This document shows positions 47,630 to 56,378 of a stretch of 64,000 nt of DNA, in pieces. The DNA is taken from positions 102,659 through 166,658 of the forward strand of contig NZ_CAMAYF010000002.1 in NCBI RefSeq assembly GCF_945862485.1. The letters are read 5' to 3'. The position numbers and the translations under genes were made by a program. How positions within the stretch are numbered: the stretch's first letter is position 1; the number at the start of each line of letters is the position of its first letter. This stretch comes from Sphingorhabdus sp. EL138. GTDB lineage: Bacteria; Pseudomonadota; Alphaproteobacteria; Sphingomonadales; Sphingomonadaceae. Below the pieces are notes generated by a model. It ran no database searches. It was not told the DNA's origin and worked only from the letters and a program-made list of their open reading frames with translations.

Positions 47630-48699
47630 CAGCCCGCCAGATCAGCAGCGCGCAAGCGATGACGCGATGGCGTTCCCGCCCAAGCCCAATTGAGCATCGC
47701 CCGCTTCATATAGAGATGCGTGTCATGCTCCCAAGTGAACCCAATACCTCCATGCGCTTCAACCGTATCGCGCGTAACTTGCAGATATATGTCAGTAAGG
47801 TGCGCTTTGGCTTGCGAGGCCGCGTGGGATGATTTGTCCGGTATCGCATCCCAAGCATGCGCAGCATACCAATAAAGACCACGCGAAGGCTCAGTGGCCA
47901 TTGCCATTGCAACCAACTGATAACGCAGGCCTTGGAAACCAGCAATTGCCTGTCCGTATTGCTCACGCATTTTAGCGTAATCGACAGACATGTTCACGCA
48001 ATGCTCTGCACCGCCAAACGAGTCTGCTGCCAATAACACAGAAGCCGCGTCCATTAGATGCGCTGCAGTTTCTTTACCGCGCGGCAGCAATTCAGCAGAA
48101 GTCGCGTCAAAAGTGACGGTATCAACTGGGCGTGTCCGGTCTGCACTGTTAACCCGCGCTGTGGTATAATTGCTTCCCTTTTCAACCAATGCCAATCCAT
48201 CTGCTGTGCCAACGATGATCACGTCCGCTTCAGCAGCATTGGGAACCAATGTCTTTGTCCCGGTCAGGTTCAGCCCCGCCATAGTCCATTCGTCGGGCAT
48301 CCAACCGCTTTTACCTTCACAAAAGGCAACGGTGCCAAGCGCCTCACCAGTGGCAAGCAACGGAAGCCATTTAGACTTTTGTGCGTCGGAGCCGGCAAGT
48401 GAAATGGCAATAGTGGCAAGGCTATGCCCAAGCAAAGGAACCGGTGCTGCGGCTTTGCCAAGTGCTTCAGCTACAATAGCTACATCGACCAGTTCGAGGC
48501 CAAGGCCGCTATTTTCCTCAGGAACGATGATTGCAGGCACGCCCATTTCACAAAGTGCACTCCAGAGCTCCGCATCAAACTGCGCATCGCCGAGGGCGTC
48601 AAATATCTTGTGGACACGCAATGGATCGCATTTGTCCCGCAATAAATTGGTCACGCTATCAACTAAGGCGAGCTGCTCTTCGGATAGAAGAAAATTCAT
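47626..48699 (-). CDS. acyl-CoA dehydrogenase-family small subunit
   Basis: 357 aa; REQYGQAIAGFQGLRYQLVAMAMATEPSRGLYWYAAHA, EAHGGIGFTWEHDTHLYMKRAM. Confidence 0.87.
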   Translation of the reverse strand: MNFLLSEEQLALVDSVTNLLRDKCDPLRVHKIFDALGDAQFDAELWSALCEMGVPAIIVPEENSGLGLELVDVAIVAEALGKAAAPVPLLGHSLATIAISLAGSDAQKSKWLPLLATGEALGTVAFCEGKSGWMPDEWTMAGLNLTGTKTLVPNAAEADVIIVGTADGLALVEKGSNYTTARVNSADRTRPVDTVTFDATSAELLPRGKETAAHLMDAASVLLAADSFGGAEHCVNMSVDYAKMREQYGQAIAGFQGLRYQLVAMAMATEPSRGLYWYAAHAWDAIPDKSSHAASQAKAHLTDIYLQVTRDTVEAHGGIGFTWEHDTHLYMKRAMLNWAWAGTPSRHRLRAADLAGW

Positions 48700-49871
48700 G
48701 GCGTTGCCCCCTGGCTTTTATCACGGGGCAAGCCAAGGCTGCGCTCCGCAATGATGTTCCGTTGAATGTTCGAGGTGCCGCCCGCAATCGACATAGAGAG
48801 CGAGATCATAAATCGTTCGATCCATTTAAGCCGCTCGCCGCCCATGTCTACGAAGTCGTTTTCAACGATGTCGCGCGCCAGCTTGGATATGCGTCCGGCC
48901 AAATCTGTCATGTACACTTTAGGCATCGTCTGGAACGGGCCGACATCACGGCCGTGTACATCATGCGACGTCGCTCGATAGGTGGAATAGGTTAGGCTCA
49001 TCAACTGCCCTTCAATCGCAGCGAGCTCCTCACGAATTCGTGGGTTCTTGATCGCAGGTTGGCCGTCGCGCTCAACCTCTTTTGCAAGCTTGACCAAGTC
49101 TCGGAACATCGAGAGGCTCCAAGTCATAGTGGCAATGCCGGACCGCTCATGCTTCAATGTTGAGCGCGTGACGTTCCAACCCTTGCCACGCTCACCAACG
49201 AGCATGTCTGCCGGCGTCTCGGCGTTGTCAAAAAAGACTTCACTGAATTCTTTCTGGCCAGTCATTTGTACGAGCGGGCGCACCGTCACGCCAGGCTGGC
49301 GAATATCGACGAGCAGATAGGAAATTCCAGCATGCTTCTGCGCATCGGGTTCCGTGCGCACCAGACAGAACATGTGCGTTGCCTTGTGGCCGTGCGTTGT
49401 CCAGATCTTCTGACCGTTGATAATCCATTTGGACCCGTCGGCCGTTAGCTCGGCCTTGGTCCGCAGCGCAGCCAGATCAGACCCTGCATTTGGTTCTGAA
49501 AAACCCTGCGCCCAGATAATGTCGCCGCGTAAGGTTGGAGCAATCCATTTTTGCTTCTGCTCTTCCGTTCCCCATTCGAGTAATACGGGAACAACAAGTC
49601 CATTCCCAGGAATCCGGCCTGCAGGCGCACGTGCCTTGGTTAGTTCCTCGCGGATGATTTCCGCCTTTATGATATCCGATGGCTGTTCAGACCCACCATA
49701 AGCCTTTGGAATGCTGCGATGCATATACCCGCGGTCGACGCCCGCCATGACGAATGCCCGCTCATTTTCGTGCGATTTTAGATTGCCATCCGCAGGTGGC
49801 CAGTTCCCCTTGATAAAGGCGCGAACTTCCTCACGGAACGTGTCAAACTCAGTACCGAAGTCCAATTCCAT
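48696..49871 (-). CDS. acyl-CoA dehydrogenase (large subunit)
   Basis: WAQGFSEPNAGSDLAALRTKA, INGQKIWTTHGHKATHMFCLVRT, IAGGTSNIQRNIIAERSLGLPRD. Confidence 0.92.
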   Translation of the reverse strand: MELDFGTEFDTFREEVRAFIKGNWPPADGNLKSHENERAFVMAGVDRGYMHRSIPKAYGGSEQPSDIIKAEIIREELTKARAPAGRIPGNGLVVPVLLEWGTEEQKQKWIAPTLRGDIIWAQGFSEPNAGSDLAALRTKAELTADGSKWIINGQKIWTTHGHKATHMFCLVRTEPDAQKHAGISYLLVDIRQPGVTVRPLVQMTGQKEFSEVFFDNAETPADMLVGERGKGWNVTRSTLKHERSGIATMTWSLSMFRDLVKLAKEVERDGQPAIKNPRIREELAAIEGQLMSLTYSTYRATSHDVHGRDVGPFQTMPKVYMTDLAGRISKLARDIVENDFVDMGGERLKWIERFMISLSMSIAGGTSNIQRNIIAERSLGLPRDKSQGATP

Positions 49872-49874
49872 CGA

Positions 49875-49894
49875 TTAATCCTTTAGACTATTAA
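49875..49894. promoter_or_regulatory. candidate operator, copy A (TTAATC CTTTAGAC TATTAA)
   Basis: Near-palindrome; same layout as copy B 59 bp away. Confidence 0.45.
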
Positions 49895-49933
49895 GGCAAC
49901 ATCTGAAAACTTGTTGAGCGATTGAGTCAAGCA

Positions 49934-49953
49934 TTAATCCTTTAACTGATTAA
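49934..49953. promoter_or_regulatory. candidate operator, copy B (TTAATC CTTTAACT GATTAA)
   Basis: Perfect 6-bp-arm inverted repeat between divergent ACAD (49871) and P450 (50065). Confidence 0.5.
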
Positions 49954-50064
49954 GCTTCATGCCGCTTAGATTGGCTACATGGAAAAAGCGACAAATCGCA
50001 TTGAAAGTCATATTGACATTTTTTGCCTTTTTGTCAGATTGCGTTTCAATAAGGAGAGAAAATC

Positions 50065-51270
50065 ATGTCCACCAACGCGCTGATACCTGACCATGTCCCG
50101 CCCGAACTTGTCGTAGATTTCGATTTTTTCGCGCTGGATCAACTTGGAAAAGAGGACATCCAACTTGCTTGGGCAACTCTCCACGACGGACCCGACATTG
50201 TCTGGACTCCCCACAATGGTGGTCATTGGATTGCGACCCGCGCCGATGATATCGGTGAGATGCAGGTTGATTATGAACATTTCAGTCATAAAAACTTCAA
50301 TCTGCCTCGTAGCGACTATGACCAATATTCCCTTCCGCTTGGTCTTGATCCCCCCGTGCACACACCATTTCGCAAGGCCATCATGCCTGCGTTTCAGCCC
50401 AGAACGATCAAAACCCTCGAGGACATTGCAAGGGAAACCGCGCGCAGCTTGGTAGCTGAGATTGCACCACGCGGCGAATGCGAATTCGTTGAGGATTTTG
50501 CGAAAGTTCTCCCGATAAACGTCTTTCTTGGCATGGTGGCTTTGCCGCTGGAGCATCGTAGTTTCTTGCTCGAATGGGCCGAAATTGCGGTCCGTTCGCC
50601 AGACGTCGCGTTGCGCGCAGAAGTGCACGCGAAAATGCGGGAGTATTTGACGCCATATATCGATGCGCGGATGCAAAACCCGGGTGATGACGTGCTTAGT
50701 ATGGTTATCACGAGCGACATCAATGGACGTCCCCCGTCACGCGATGAAGTGTTTGGAATGTCTAGCCTCCTACTGTTCGGCGGCCTTGATACAGTGGCAT
50801 CCCAATTAGGCTTTATCGCGATGCATTTGGCGCGTAATCCAGAACAGCGACGTGCCTTGCATGAACAACCACAAATGCGCGCACGCGCCACTGAAGAACT
50901 TTTGCGTCGCTATGGCCTGCCTAATACTGCCCGCGTGCTGACCAAAGACTATCTCTACAAGGGCATTCAGTTCCGAGAAGGCGATCTGATACAGTTACCG
51001 AAATGCCTATTCGGTCTCGATGACAGAAAGAACGCAGACCCGCTGACTGTCAACTTCGATCGAAAACCGTCCGAGGTTAAACACGCCGCATTTGGAGCCG
51101 GGCCACATGTTTGCCCAGGTGCAGTGTTGGCCCGTCGCGAGATCATGGTTTTCATGGACGAATGGTTGCCAATGATCCCCGATTTCGAAATTGAGACAGA
51201 CAAGCCACTAATCATGAAATCAGGACCCGTTAACGGGGTTCTGGCCCTGCCTTTGAAGTGGAAAGTATGA
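50065..51270 (+). CDS. cytochrome P450, CYP101-like
   Basis: FGGLDTVASQLGFIAMHLARNPEQRRAL, EELLRRYGL, FGAGPHVCPGAVLARREIMVF; C-terminal SGPVNGVLALPLKWKV. Confidence 0.92.
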   Translation: MSTNALIPDHVPPELVVDFDFFALDQLGKEDIQLAWATLHDGPDIVWTPHNGGHWIATRADDIGEMQVDYEHFSHKNFNLPRSDYDQYSLPLGLDPPVHTPFRKAIMPAFQPRTIKTLEDIARETARSLVAEIAPRGECEFVEDFAKVLPINVFLGMVALPLEHRSFLLEWAEIAVRSPDVALRAEVHAKMREYLTPYIDARMQNPGDDVLSMVITSDINGRPPSRDEVFGMSSLLLFGGLDTVASQLGFIAMHLARNPEQRRALHEQPQMRARATEELLRRYGLPNTARVLTKDYLYKGIQFREGDLIQLPKCLFGLDDRKNADPLTVNFDRKPSEVKHAAFGAGPHVCPGAVLARREIMVFMDEWLPMIPDFEIETDKPLIMKSGPVNGVLALPLKWKV

Positions 51271-51274
51271 AGCC

Positions 51275-52417
51275 ATGGGCATCATTGATGACACCGCGGT
51301 AAGAGCGGCCATACGAACAGCGATTTACAATGGGCTGGAAGAGGCTGTGCATGCCGTTGCGTACCATCAGGGGAAATTGGTGCTCAACGTTTGGGATGGA
51401 CTAGCTGACCCAGCCAATGGCACGCTTGCATCAGCCGATACACTTTACAATGTCTATTCGGTTACCAAGGCTGTGGCGGCGACGGCTCTACATATTCAGG
51501 CGGAAAAAGGATATGTCGATTATGACGCGCCGATTGCTGACTATTGGCCCGAATTTGCGCAAAATGGAAAAGCAAGCGCGACCGTCCGCCACGCATTGAC
51601 CCACCGAGCCGGGGTTCCATTGATGCCGGAGGGCGTAACGCCTGAACATATGTGCGACAGCGACTGGATGGCAAGCGCCATTGCCGCAATGGAGCCGTTG
51701 GCACCTCCCGGTGAAAAAACCCTTTATCAATCCATGACCTTTGGTTGGATCATTGGTGAAATTGTGAAGCGTGCGGACCCTAAGCGCCGTGACCTGAACG
51801 TCTTTGTGCAAGAAGAGATTGCTGCTCCGCTGGGGCTGGCCGACCTGTGGATTGGAATTCCCGATGCAGTTGCGGACCGGGTTGCGGTGATGTCCAACCG
51901 CAATGAAAATGATCCCCCTCCCCCTGAGGCAACGCTTTACGCGCGCTCAATGCCCCATGCCGTCGATCTGGTACCACGCGTATTTGGTCGCCCCGATGTG
52001 CAGCGCGCCTGCATTGCAGGCGTTGGCGGTATTTTTAACGCTCGTGATGAGGCACGCTTTTGGGCGATGCTCGCAGGTGGCGGTGAATTAGACGGCGTTC
52101 GCTTGCTTTCGGCAGACCGTGTTGCGAATTTCTCTAACGTTCGTGACAATGGCGATGAGCCTGATCCTGTCATGTTCGGCATGCCTATTCCCATTAGCGT
52201 TGGCGGCTATTGGTTGGGTGGGCACAGGGTCAGCACCCCGCGCGCTATTTGGCATCCCGGTGCGGGCGGATCATTGGGCTGGGCAGACCCAGAGCAAAAT
52301 TTGGCCGTCGCCATTTGCCACAACCGCATGTTTAACGCACGCGATCCCAAGGACGACCCGATCCTGCCAATATCTAAAGCCATCATCTCCGCATTAGGAC
52401 TGGAGTGGAAATCATGA
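51275..52417 (+). CDS. serine hydrolase, β-lactamase/esterase class C family
   Basis: LYNVYSVTKAVAATALHI SxxK motif; HALTHRAGVPLM; HPGAGGSLGWADPE. Confidence 0.88.
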   Translation: MGIIDDTAVRAAIRTAIYNGLEEAVHAVAYHQGKLVLNVWDGLADPANGTLASADTLYNVYSVTKAVAATALHIQAEKGYVDYDAPIADYWPEFAQNGKASATVRHALTHRAGVPLMPEGVTPEHMCDSDWMASAIAAMEPLAPPGEKTLYQSMTFGWIIGEIVKRADPKRRDLNVFVQEEIAAPLGLADLWIGIPDAVADRVAVMSNRNENDPPPPEATLYARSMPHAVDLVPRVFGRPDVQRACIAGVGGIFNARDEARFWAMLAGGGELDGVRLLSADRVANFSNVRDNGDEPDPVMFGMPIPISVGGYWLGGHRVSTPRAIWHPGAGGSLGWADPEQNLAVAICHNRMFNARDPKDDPILPISKAIISALGLEWKS

Positions 52418-53664
52418 TCACGTTGCCCAAACTTGAGGATCTCTCTGATCCTACTTTCAACGCATTCGAAATGGAACGGATGTCGACTGGCCGTTGCCCC
52501 GACCCATATCCGCGCATTCACGAACTTATGCAGCAAGGTAGCGTTGTTGAGGGCGTTTATCGGAACCAGTTTACCGATGTGCCTGATGTGCAACATGGTG
52601 GCCTGCCGCAAATGATGGTGCTGGGTTACGACGCCGTTCTGCACGTTTTGACCCATCCAGAAATTTTCACCAACCGCGAGGCTTTTCTACCGAGCCTTGG
52701 CGTATCTTTTGGTGAATCGGTATCCGTCATGGATGCACCAGACCACACACGTTATCGCCGCATTTTTCAAAAGGCATTTTTGCCGCAAGTGGTTTCGAAA
52801 TGGGGTGAAACCGTTGTTGATCCGGTGGTACACCGCCTGATGGATGCCTTCATTGGCACGGGCAAAGCGGACCTGATTGAACAGTTCACGCATCATTATC
52901 CGTTTCAGGTAATCTATGCCCAACTGGAACTCGAGCCAGAACAGGGGCCAATATTTCACAAGTTAGCAATTGCTCAGTTGTTATCTTCTATAGGAGCACC
53001 GCAAGGGCGCGAAGCCTCTATCAAGCTTGGCAATTTCTTCGCTGAGCTTCTTGCCCAACGGCGTGCGCGCCCTGGGACTGATCTTGTGAGCCACCTCGCG
53101 ACAGTAGAATCGGATGGAGAGCGCCTGCCCGACATCGTTCTTATTTCGTTTTTGCGGCAGCTGATGAATGCTGGCGGTGACACCACTTTTCGCGGGACCA
53201 GCGCTTTATTGACCGGATTGCTGACCAAGACTGATCAGTTGAAAGCCGTGCAGGAGGACAGAACGCTTATTGCGCAAGCCATAGATGAAGCTTTGCGGTG
53301 GGAAGGACCGGTCACATCTACCTTGCGATATGCAAGCCAAGATACAGAAATTGATGGCGTCACGATTCCTAAAGGTACGTTTATCAACTTGGTTCTCGCT
53401 TCGGCAAACCGGGACCCACGCAAATTCGAAAACCCCGATAAGTTCGATATTTTCCGCGATCGCAAACACCGCTCGCTCGCTTTTGCAAGCGGACCGCATC
53501 TGTGCATCGGGCAGCATCTGGCAAGGGTCGAAATGACCCGCGCGATGAATGCGCTGCTTGATAATCTGCCTAATTTGCGCCTTGACCCCGATATGCCGCC
53601 GCCGCAGATGATCGGGCACATTTTGCGTTCACCGGAACATATGCATGTTCGGTTCGACGGCTGA
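52414..53664 (+). CDS. cytochrome P450
   Basis: LMNAGGDTTFRGTSALLTGLL, DEALRWEGP, LAFASGPHLCIGQHLARVEM; ATG overlaps upstream TGA. Confidence 0.92.
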   Translation: MITLPKLEDLSDPTFNAFEMERMSTGRCPDPYPRIHELMQQGSVVEGVYRNQFTDVPDVQHGGLPQMMVLGYDAVLHVLTHPEIFTNREAFLPSLGVSFGESVSVMDAPDHTRYRRIFQKAFLPQVVSKWGETVVDPVVHRLMDAFIGTGKADLIEQFTHHYPFQVIYAQLELEPEQGPIFHKLAIAQLLSSIGAPQGREASIKLGNFFAELLAQRRARPGTDLVSHLATVESDGERLPDIVLISFLRQLMNAGGDTTFRGTSALLTGLLTKTDQLKAVQEDRTLIAQAIDEALRWEGPVTSTLRYASQDTEIDGVTIPKGTFINLVLASANRDPRKFENPDKFDIFRDRKHRSLAFASGPHLCIGQHLARVEMTRAMNALLDNLPNLRLDPDMPPPQMIGHILRSPEHMHVRFDG

Positions 53665-53673
53665 GGTGCATTT

Positions 53674-53838
53674 ATGAAACAATGGATGTGTATGAATTGC
53701 GGGTGGGTCTATGACCAAGCTGTGGGGGATCCAATCGGTGACATACCGCCGGGCACATCTTGGGACGATGTTCCCGACGACTGGAAATGTCCTGATTGCG
53801 GTGCCCTGAAGGCAGAATTTGAAATGGAAGAAATCTAA
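53674..53838 (+). CDS. rubredoxin (54 aa; absent from supplied ORF track)
   Basis: MKQWMCMNCGWVYDQAVGDPIGDIPPGTSWDDVPDDWKCPDCGALKAEFEMEEI*; two CxxC(G) knuckles, canonical spacing. Confidence 0.95.
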   Translation: MKQWMCMNCGWVYDQAVGDPIGDIPPGTSWDDVPDDWKCPDCGALKAEFEMEEI

Positions 53839-53863
53839 TATAAGCTTGCCTTGTTCGAAGCCT

Positions 53864-54733
53864 TCATTTTGGTTTGCGCAAGGAATCTTCCACCGATACC
53901 AAGCCATAGCTGACCCAAAGGCTCGAGTTCATATCTGCCGGATCAGCGTCCGGATGATAATAATGCGTAAAATCGGTTACGCCGGCATCACGCAGAACAT
54001 CGTCATCCAGCATGAACCGACCAGAGAAACTGCCGGCATCTTGGGTTAGTATATGCCATGCGGCATCGGCCATGATTTCAGGGCTTCGCGCACGCGCCGC
54101 ACCATCATCACCGCGCAACGCTTGAACAGCAGCGGTCCAAATGGCTGTCCGCGGCCAGAGAGTGTTGAACGCAACCTGCCCTTCAAACTCCTCGGCCCAC
54201 GCCATGCTCAACAAGGTCATGTTCATTTTCGATAGCATATAGGCAGGATAAGGTTTGAATTTTTCCGGATGATCAAAAATCGGCAGCGGCGCGATCGTCA
54301 GCACGTGCGGGTTTTGCGCCTTCAGCAAATGGGGAAGGCACTTACGTGTCAACTGATAGGTACCACGGGTATTGATGCCAAACAGTAAATCGAACCGCTT
54401 CATATCGGTTTCAAGCGTAGGCTTTCGATGCATCGCGCTTGCATTGTTAATGACAATATCAATACCGCCGAAATGGTCTACCGCCCGAGCGATAGCGGCG
54501 TCGACAGCATCATCGTCACGCAGGTCCACAGGAATTGGAAGCGCCCTTCCCCCAACACCTTCTATAGCCGCTGCCGCCGTGTAAATTGTCCCGGGTAGGG
54601 TTGGATGTGGCTCCGTTGTTTTGGCGGCAATCACGATATTGGCACCGTCGCGCGCCGCACGTAGCGCAATCGAAAGGCCAATGCCGCGGCTAGCACCAGT
54701 TATAAATAGCGTTTTGCCTGCCAAGCTTGTCAC
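53864..54733 (-). CDS. SDR family oxidoreductase
   Basis: LFITGASRGIGLSIALRAARDGANIVIAAKTTEPHPTLPGTIYTAA; GTG 54733 preceded by AGGAGA. Confidence 0.88.
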   Translation of the reverse strand: MTSLAGKTLFITGASRGIGLSIALRAARDGANIVIAAKTTEPHPTLPGTIYTAAAAIEGVGGRALPIPVDLRDDDAVDAAIARAVDHFGGIDIVINNASAMHRKPTLETDMKRFDLLFGINTRGTYQLTRKCLPHLLKAQNPHVLTIAPLPIFDHPEKFKPYPAYMLSKMNMTLLSMAWAEEFEGQVAFNTLWPRTAIWTAAVQALRGDDGAARARSPEIMADAAWHILTQDAGSFSGRFMLDDDVLRDAGVTDFTHYYHPDADPADMNSSLWVSYGLVSVEDSLRKPK

Positions 54734-54829
54734 CAATTCTCTCCTATCATGGCGCAAAATCTGATGAAATTGTGGCTATAATCATCGCATCACAGATAGC
54801 ACTTGCCTCAACAAGAATAATATCATTTA

Positions 54830-54841
54830 TTTAACTGATTA
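54830..54841. promoter_or_regulatory. candidate operator half sharing 12-mer TTTAACTGATTA with 49941-49952
   Basis: Exact 12-nt match in another divergent intergenic region. Confidence 0.4.
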
Positions 54842-54873
54842 GAACCAAAACTATAATATTTTTAGGAGCGAAT

Positions 54874-55923
54874 ATGCACCTCCCATCGACCCTAACAGAT
54901 ATATCAGCGGTATGGTTGACCGAGTTGTTGGCAACGAACGAACCTGGGCTAGTTGTTGACTCAGTTGCGATAGTGGATGTGCAACACGGAGCCTGCACAA
55001 AGGTGCGATTGGCTGCACGCACCAATCGTAACGATTTTCCTTCAAGTCTAATGATGAAGGTCGGGTTTGAACCACACAGCACAAACATGCGCGCGATGCA
55101 TGTGAACGAATATCACGCTTATGCTGATCTATTACCTACGGTGCAGCTCAATGCTCCCAAATGCTTTGGTTCTGCCTTGAACGAAGATGGCCGGGCGCTG
55201 GTGGTGCTGGAGGATTTGTGCCTGCGCGACGTAAAATTTCTGACCTTGCAAGAGCCGATAGGCTTTGATCTTGCCAAACAATATCTTGAAGGACTGGCAA
55301 AGTTTCACGCGCAATGGTGGAATGCACCAGAATTAAACACGCGCTTTGCCTGGGCACCGGACACCAGCGAAAATGGCGTGGCACATTACTTCCATTTGCT
55401 CAAGACCGCCGACCAGTTCCAGCGCTACGCAACCGCACCGCGCGGCGCTGCCATGCCGAAGATGTTGCTTGATCCCGAAAGGATCCGCGCCGCACATCTG
55501 GCGATGACAGAGGCGCATAAGACTGAAAAAATGGCTATGGTTGTCAACCATGGTGACATGCATTTAGGCAATCTCTATCTGGACGCAGACGGCACCCCTG
55601 GCTTTCTCGATATGCAACCGCGGCGCGGTGCATGGTCGATTGACGTCAGCTATTTCTTGATTGCAGGCCTAGACGTTGTGGACCGCCGACGTTGGGAGGC
55701 TGCATTGCTACAGCATTATCTGCACTGCCTTGCACAGGAGGGCGTAGACACCCCGTCCTTTGATGGTGCTTGGGCCGCTTACCGCCGCGATGTCATTTGG
55801 GGCTTGCTGATATGGCTGCTGAATAGCTCGCAATTTCAGACAGAAGCCAACAACACTGCAGCCGCGGTTCGGTTCGCAATGGCCATGATCGACCATGATA
55901 CATTTGGACGACTAGGCGTATAA
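54874..55923 (+). CDS. aminoglycoside-phosphotransferase/ecdysteroid-kinase-like small-molecule kinase family
   Basis: VVNHGDMHLGNLYLDADGTPGFLDMQPRRGAWSIDVSYFL (HGDxHxxN + D motif). Confidence 0.82.
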   Translation: MHLPSTLTDISAVWLTELLATNEPGLVVDSVAIVDVQHGACTKVRLAARTNRNDFPSSLMMKVGFEPHSTNMRAMHVNEYHAYADLLPTVQLNAPKCFGSALNEDGRALVVLEDLCLRDVKFLTLQEPIGFDLAKQYLEGLAKFHAQWWNAPELNTRFAWAPDTSENGVAHYFHLLKTADQFQRYATAPRGAAMPKMLLDPERIRAAHLAMTEAHKTEKMAMVVNHGDMHLGNLYLDADGTPGFLDMQPRRGAWSIDVSYFLIAGLDVVDRRRWEAALLQHYLHCLAQEGVDTPSFDGAWAAYRRDVIWGLLIWLLNSSQFQTEANNTAAAVRFAMAMIDHDTFGRLGV

Positions 55924-55985
55924 TCGGTCACGTCGTGAAGTGATTGAAACCCTACGGAAGTTTCATATTTGATTGAGGAGGCAAG

Positions 55986-56135
55986 ATGGAGGACCAAAGG
56001 ACATATCAGGACTTCTTGCCTTTTTGGCTATTCTGGAATGCCGATATATTGTTGGCCAAACAATCTTCATCAACCGCAGTAACCAACGACGGCCAAGTGC
56101 GCGGCGGAGGGTTCAGCCTCCAGCCGCGCGATTAG
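55986..56135 (+). CDS. small hypothetical protein (49 aa)
   Basis: MEDQRTYQDFLPFWLFWNADILLAKQSSSTAVTNDGQVRGGGFSLQPRD*; GAGGAGG Shine-Dalgarno immediately upstream; not in ORF track. Confidence 0.4.
   Translation: MEDQRTYQDFLPFWLFWNADILLAKQSSSTAVTNDGQVRGGGFSLQPRD
56099..56129. terminator. Strong GC hairpin between convergent units, possible bidirectional terminator
   Basis: GCGCGGCGGAGG-GTTCAG-CCTCC(a)GCCGCGC, 12-bp stem with one bulge. Confidence 0.45.
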
Positions 56136-56136
56136 C

Positions 56137-56367
56137 TTATCCTATTTCGGCAATCACGGTCCCTACTTCATAGGTTTCACCGATTTCCCCAATGATCTTG
56201 AGCGTACCAGAAGCGGGGCTTTCGACTTCATTGGTCGATTTGTCGCTTTCAATTGAATAAAGTGGCTGCCCCTCAGCCACCTGCGCTCCGTCCTCGAAGA
56301 GCCATTCGCTTAGAATGCCTTCGTTCATGGAAAAGCCGATTTTTGGAAGTGTTACCTGAAATGCCAT
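56137..56367 (-). CDS. stand-alone lipoyl (biotinyl/lipoyl attachment) domain protein
   Basis: MAFQVTLPKIGFSMNEGILSEWLFEDGAQVAEGQPLYSIESDKSTNEVESPASGTLKIIGEIGETYEVGTVIAEIG*; ESDKS lipoyl-Lys. Confidence 0.92.
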   Translation of the reverse strand: MAFQVTLPKIGFSMNEGILSEWLFEDGAQVAEGQPLYSIESDKSTNEVESPASGTLKIIGEIGETYEVGTVIAEIG

Positions 56368-56378
56368 GTTAAGGCTCC

